From: Planctomycetota bacterium
Lineage (GTDB): Bacteria; Planctomycetota; UBA11346
Reading direction: 5' to 3'
Length of the DNA: 64,000 nucleotides
Assembly: GCA_016745075.1 (NCBI GenBank)
Contig: JADGDD010000003.1
Span: forward strand, 186,001 to 250,000
Of this stretch, positions 62,884 to 64,000 are shown piece after piece (the first letter of the stretch is position 1; each line of letters begins with the position of its first letter). Position numbers and translations under genes: made by a program. Below the pieces are notes generated by a model. The model did no database searches and was not told the DNA's origin. It saw only the letters and a list, made by a program, of their open reading frames with translations.

Positions 62884-64000
62884 ATGAAAATTATTCTCAC
62901 ACTGTTGTTCTTGATGAGCAGTCTGTCTGCGCAAGAGATGCAGAGTATGCCAACCCTTGCGGGCACACCCTATGCTCTTTCTCTATCAGGAGATAGACCA
63001 ACCCTTCTTGTTTTTTGGGGGTCGTGGTGCATGCCTTGTCGGAAAGAAGCGCCTCGTCTTGTGAAATTACATGCTGAATTACAAGGACATATTCGTATGT
63101 TGGGGGTGAGTGTTGATGGACAAAAGCATTTGGCCCAAGAGTTTGTTGATACTTACACAATTCCATATCCCACCTTGCTTGATCCACAGTTGTCGCTTGC
63201 GGATATGTTACAGGTAAAAGAGACTCCAAAGCTATTGCTTTTTGATGCTGCTGGGAAGCGAGTGATCACAACAGATACTCTGAATAAAGACCTTATTGTA
63301 GCAATGAAAAAAGAATTGATGAAGCACAAAGAACAAGTTCGTCAAGAACCGCAAGATCAACCGCATACGCAAATTCTATCTCTAACCGAAAATGTTGATA
63401 TTATTGAACAAGAGACGATTAGTATGGGAACAGATATTCACATTAGTATTGCTAGTGAGCATAGAGAAGAAGCAGGATTGGCGATACAACAAGCATTCGC
63501 AGAAATAGATCGTATTGATGACCTTATGACCGATTGGCGTTCTGTTGGCGATATTTATCGAATAAATAAATCGGCAGGGATGTTGGCGGTTAGAGTAAGT
63601 GACGAAGTTATTCAGCTTATTCGTGCAGCGCACAATATATCGGTAGCAACAGACGGCCTTTTTGATATTTCCTATAAACCAGCGGGAGCTTTATGGAATT
63701 TCACAAGTGATGTCCCAGTCATTCCGAGTACAGATCGTATTGTACAAGCGGTATCGTATATTAATTATCAAGATATTCTGATTGAGGGGCAGACGGTATT
63801 ACTTGCATGGCCACAGATGAAAATAGGTCTCGGAGGAATTGCAAAAGGCTATGCCGTTGATCGTGCTGTGGAGATTATCAAAAAGCATGGTTTTGAGAAC
63901 TTTGTTGTGAATGCTGGTGGTGATTTATTTGTACATGGAAACAAAGAAAGTCCGCTGTGGCGGGTCGCTATCAAGCACCCACGTCAGGCAGATTCTTTTA
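62884..64000 (+). CDS. Secreted thioredoxin (TlpA-like)-ApbE fusion, 3' end outside window
   Basis: At least 372 residues with no stop before 64000. Signal peptide (IILTLLFLMSSLSA), then a thioredoxin-fold domain (about 22-145) with WCMPC (C49, C52) and cis-Pro P115. A charged linker (about 146-165) leads to an ApbE domain with SMGTDIHISI (from 180), GGIAKGYAVDRA (317-328) and NAGGDLFVHG (343-352). The D/T metal site lies beyond the window. It could couple thiol-disulfide exchange to FMN transfer onto a protein. It begins 12 bp after the DUF3570 gene, so the three form an operon. Confidence 0.85.
   Translation, partial: MKIILTLLFLMSSLSAQEMQSMPTLAGTPYALSLSGDRPTLLVFWGSWCMPCRKEAPRLVKLHAELQGHIRMLGVSVDGQKHLAQEFVDTYTIPYPTLLDPQLSLADMLQVKETPKLLLFDAAGKRVITTDTLNKDLIVAMKKELMKHKEQVRQEPQDQPHTQILSLTENVDIIEQETISMGTDIHISIASEHREEAGLAIQQAFAEIDRIDDLMTDWRSVGDIYRINKSAGMLAVRVSDEVIQLIRAAHNISVATDGLFDISYKPAGALWNFTSDVPVIPSTDRIVQAVSYINYQDILIEGQTVLLAWPQMKIGLGGIAKGYAVDRAVEIIKKHGFENFVVNAGGDLFVHGNKESPLWRVAIKHPRQADSF

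Noticed and set aside
1-64000. tRNA, rRNA or riboswitch genes
   Set aside because: No T-loop-like or rRNA-like segments and no known riboswitch core were recognised in the intergenic regions by reading; a covariance-model scan would settle this.

Overview
The window looks like chromosome from a Gram-negative, probably aquatic bacterium with moderate G+C. The best guess is a member of the PVC group (planctomycete- or lentisphaera-like). An LptD-type barrel, dTDP-sugar/O-antigen genes, porins and lipoproteins point to an LPS-bearing outer membrane. The PVC hint comes from an ECF sigma factor/FecR pair beside very large secreted SUMF1-like and PQQ-type beta-propeller proteins, and from a DUF1844 protein. 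This is inference from gene content; there is no rRNA gene. I recognised no tRNA, CRISPR array or prophage.

Layout. 1-2.9 kb: 3' end of a GspE/PilB ATPase, a receiver protein and two secreted unknowns. 3-6.2 kb: an SGNH hydrolase, then a stress operon (two Hsp20 proteins and a DegP protease) behind a sigma-54-like promoter. 6.2-13.3 kb: pgi, a TnpA_REP-like transposase, and a minus-strand operon of LmbE deacetylase, membrane protein, lipoprotein and lipase. 13.4-17.3 kb: a GNAT-like protein, pyrH, frr and an AI-2E transporter. 17.3-19.6 kb: a SIR2-TPR protein, a likely phage-defence gene with almost identical 105-bp repeats. 19.7-26.4 kb: two ABC exporters, nadC and lptD. 26.4-32.5 kb: an O-antigen operon (Wzz-like, RfaH-like NusG paralogue, rmlC, rmlB, rmlA, ligase/polymerase). 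32.5-41.9 kb: ECF sigma, FecR, SUMF1-like giant and two PQQ-propeller proteins, one carrying a methyltransferase-like domain. 42-44.2 kb: an LTA-synthase-type phosphotransferase and a small protein.

44.3-50.3 kb: a porin behind two Fur-box-like sites, followed without a gap by an unusual FMN_bind-ApbE fusion and a His-containing four-helix membrane protein, then a lipoprotein, an FHA-PAS protein and a pseudo-receiver. 50.4-59.3 kb: housekeeping genes (ppdK, DUF1844, yidC, mnmE, add, xth). 59.5-64 kb: a SulP transporter, then a DUF4266 lipoprotein, a DUF3570 barrel and a secreted thioredoxin-ApbE fusion that runs off the window.

The strongest candidate for something new is extracytoplasmic flavinylation. 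Two ApbE (FMN transferase) domains sit about 16 kb apart, each in a different fusion. One is joined to its probable substrate domain and looks iron-regulated. The other is joined to a TlpA-like thioredoxin and encoded with DUF4266/DUF3570. Together they suggest a cell-envelope electron-transfer or metal-handling function. Next in interest are the SIR2-TPR gene and the ECF/FecR/SUMF1/PQQ cluster.
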